Assembly: GCA_964364855.1 (NCBI GenBank)
Contig: CAYINU010000057.1
Coordinates: forward strand, 1 to 13,396
From: CAYINU01 sp964364855
GTDB taxonomy: Bacteria > Margulisbacteria > Marinamargulisbacteria > CAYINU01
DNA: 13,396 nt
Direction: 5' to 3'
Below, one piece after another: positions 12,392 through 13,396 of this stretch (positions are counted from its first letter, which is position 1; each line of letters begins with the position of its first letter). The notes under the pieces are model-generated. The model was not told the origin of the DNA and made no database searches. It was given only the letters and a program-made list of their open reading frames with translations. The position numbers and the translations under genes were made by a program.

Positions 12392-13396
12392 ATGGGCGCT
12401 GCCTGCCGTTTGTTGGCCATCGAAACCTCTTGTGATGAGACCGCGATCGCTGCGCTGACAGACGAAACCGGCAGCTTGACCCTACGCGGCCAACGTTTGG
12501 CCTCTCAGATCAAAAAACACCGCGCCTATGGCGGTGTCGTCCCAGAAGTGGCTGCCCGCGCCCATGTGGAAGTGATTCACAACTTGCTCGATGGCGTTCT
12601 CGCCGACGCGGGGTGGCAGCTGGAAGATCTTACCGCAGTCGCGGTGACACAGGGCCCTGGATTGGAAGGCGCACTGCTGGTCGGGAATGCCGTGGCCAAA
12701 ACCCTGTGTGCCTTGCAAGGTATCCCTCTGATTGGCGTCCACCATATTTGGGGCCATATTTATTCGACATTCCTGGCCGAACCGAACTTGGATTTCCCAT
12801 TTGTGGCGCTAGTTGTGTCGGGCGGACATACCCAATTGATAAAAGTGGACGGCCATTTTCAGATGATGGTGCTGGGTGAAACCCGCGACGATGCCGTCGG
12901 GGAAGCCTATGACAAGGTAGCCCGATGCCTGAAGCTCCCCTATCCCGGTGGTCCCGAAATCGAAAAACAGGCCCTATCAGGTGACTCCTCGCGATTTGTT
13001 TTTTCTATCCCCATGAAGCCATCCCCCTATGAATTTAGTTTTTCAGGGCTCAAAACGGCCGTTGCCCAACAAGTCGCGGCGTTAGAAGCGCAGCGCCTCC
13101 CCATTCCGATTGCGGATCTGGCTGCCGGATTTCAGAACACCGTCATTGCGACTTTGACCCAAAAAGCCATTGGCGCGTGTCTGGCCACCCAAACACCGAC
13201 ATTGGTCGTCTGCGGCGGAGTCAGCGCCAACATGGCCATCCGGGACGCCTTGCAACGCGCATGCTTCCAAGAAAATATTCGGCTAATCGTTCCCCCGATG
13301 GCCTATTGCACAGACAACGCGGCCATGATTGGGGTCGCGGGCTATTATCAGCTCAATACCGTCGGCCCTTCTCCTCTCACAATACGGGTAAAGCCG
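12392..13396 (+). CDS. tsaD: tRNA N6-threonylcarbamoyladenosine synthase subunit TsaD, 3' end missing
   Basis: 335 codons are open to the right edge with no stop, and family members usually have about 335-345 residues, so only the last few are missing. TsaD transfers the threonylcarbamoyl group to A37 of ANN-decoding tRNAs, working with TsaB, TsaE and the TsaC product. The ASKHA-fold motifs are present: AIETSCDET (9-17), YGGVVPE.AAR.H (46-58), TQGPGLEGALLVG (86-98), the metal-binding H118xxxH122 in HHIWGH, VVSGGHTQL (141-149), DDAVGEAYDKVAR (166-178), PYPGGP (183-188), FSFSGLKTAV (215-224), CGGVSANMAIR (274-284) and the metal-binding Asp308 in TDNAAMIG. The start is one base after the yggT stop, with no visible Shine-Dalgarno, so it probably depends on coupling or read-through of ribosomes. 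Confidence 0.95.
   Translation, partial: MGAACRLLAIETSCDETAIAALTDETGSLTLRGQRLASQIKKHRAYGGVVPEVAARAHVEVIHNLLDGVLADAGWQLEDLTAVAVTQGPGLEGALLVGNAVAKTLCALQGIPLIGVHHIWGHIYSTFLAEPNLDFPFVALVVSGGHTQLIKVDGHFQMMVLGETRDDAVGEAYDKVARCLKLPYPGGPEIEKQALSGDSSRFVFSIPMKPSPYEFSFSGLKTAVAQQVAALEAQRLPIPIADLAAGFQNTVIATLTQKAIGACLATQTPTLVVCGGVSANMAIRDALQRACFQENIRLIVPPMAYCTDNAAMIGVAGYYQLNTVGPSPLTIRVKP

Noticed and set aside
1..13396. Mobile element, prophage, CRISPR array or defence island
   Set aside because: No transposase, integrase, regularly spaced repeats, terminal repeats or known defence domains were seen; gene content is core plus envelope.

Overview
The window comes from a bacterium with roughly balanced base composition and short intergenic gaps. 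The core genes (tatA, coaBC, rpoZ, gmk, proC, yggT, tsaD, tRNA-His) show it is chromosomal. Two envelope genes point to a Gram-negative-type lineage with an outer membrane: a PorV/PorQ-like beta-barrel, and a giant secreted protein that ends in a FlgD-like / type IX-sorting-like domain. This pairing is typical of FCB-group bacteria and of several candidate phyla such as Elusimicrobiota- or Omnitrophota-like lineages. The exact phylum cannot be fixed from the sequence alone.

Layout. Positions 1-483 (+) hold the end of a TatB-like gene and a complete tatA. These converge on a minus-strand cassette, read right to left, of gmk (2665-2087), rpoZ (2062-1703) and coaBC (1696-548): guanylate kinase, RNA polymerase omega subunit and the bifunctional CoA-synthesis enzyme. 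Upstream of gmk, also on the minus strand, lies a tRNA-His(GTG) gene with encoded CCA. The minus-strand block continues with a two-gene envelope operon, a PorV-like barrel (9179-8259) followed 14 bases later by a 1756-residue secreted modular protein (8244-2974). A good intrinsic terminator overlaps the stop codon of the giant gene.

A 156-base divergent intergenic region (9180-9335) carries two matching dyads 40 bp apart. It separates the envelope operon from a tightly packed plus-strand operon: a degenerate nucleotidyltransferase-like protein, a TPM-domain membrane protein, LemA, ProC, YggT and TsaD. Its junctions are a 4-base overlap, a 25-base gap, an 8-base overlap, no gap and a 1-base gap. 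tsaD runs off the right edge without a stop.

The strongest candidates for new biology are the PorV-like/giant-protein pair, whose cysteine-free protein carries three FlgD-like modules, and the unassigned protein with an eroded nucleotidyltransferase core that is translationally coupled to the TPM/LemA pair. Most of the rest is ordinary housekeeping. I saw no insertion sequence, phage gene, CRISPR array or toxin-antitoxin pair.
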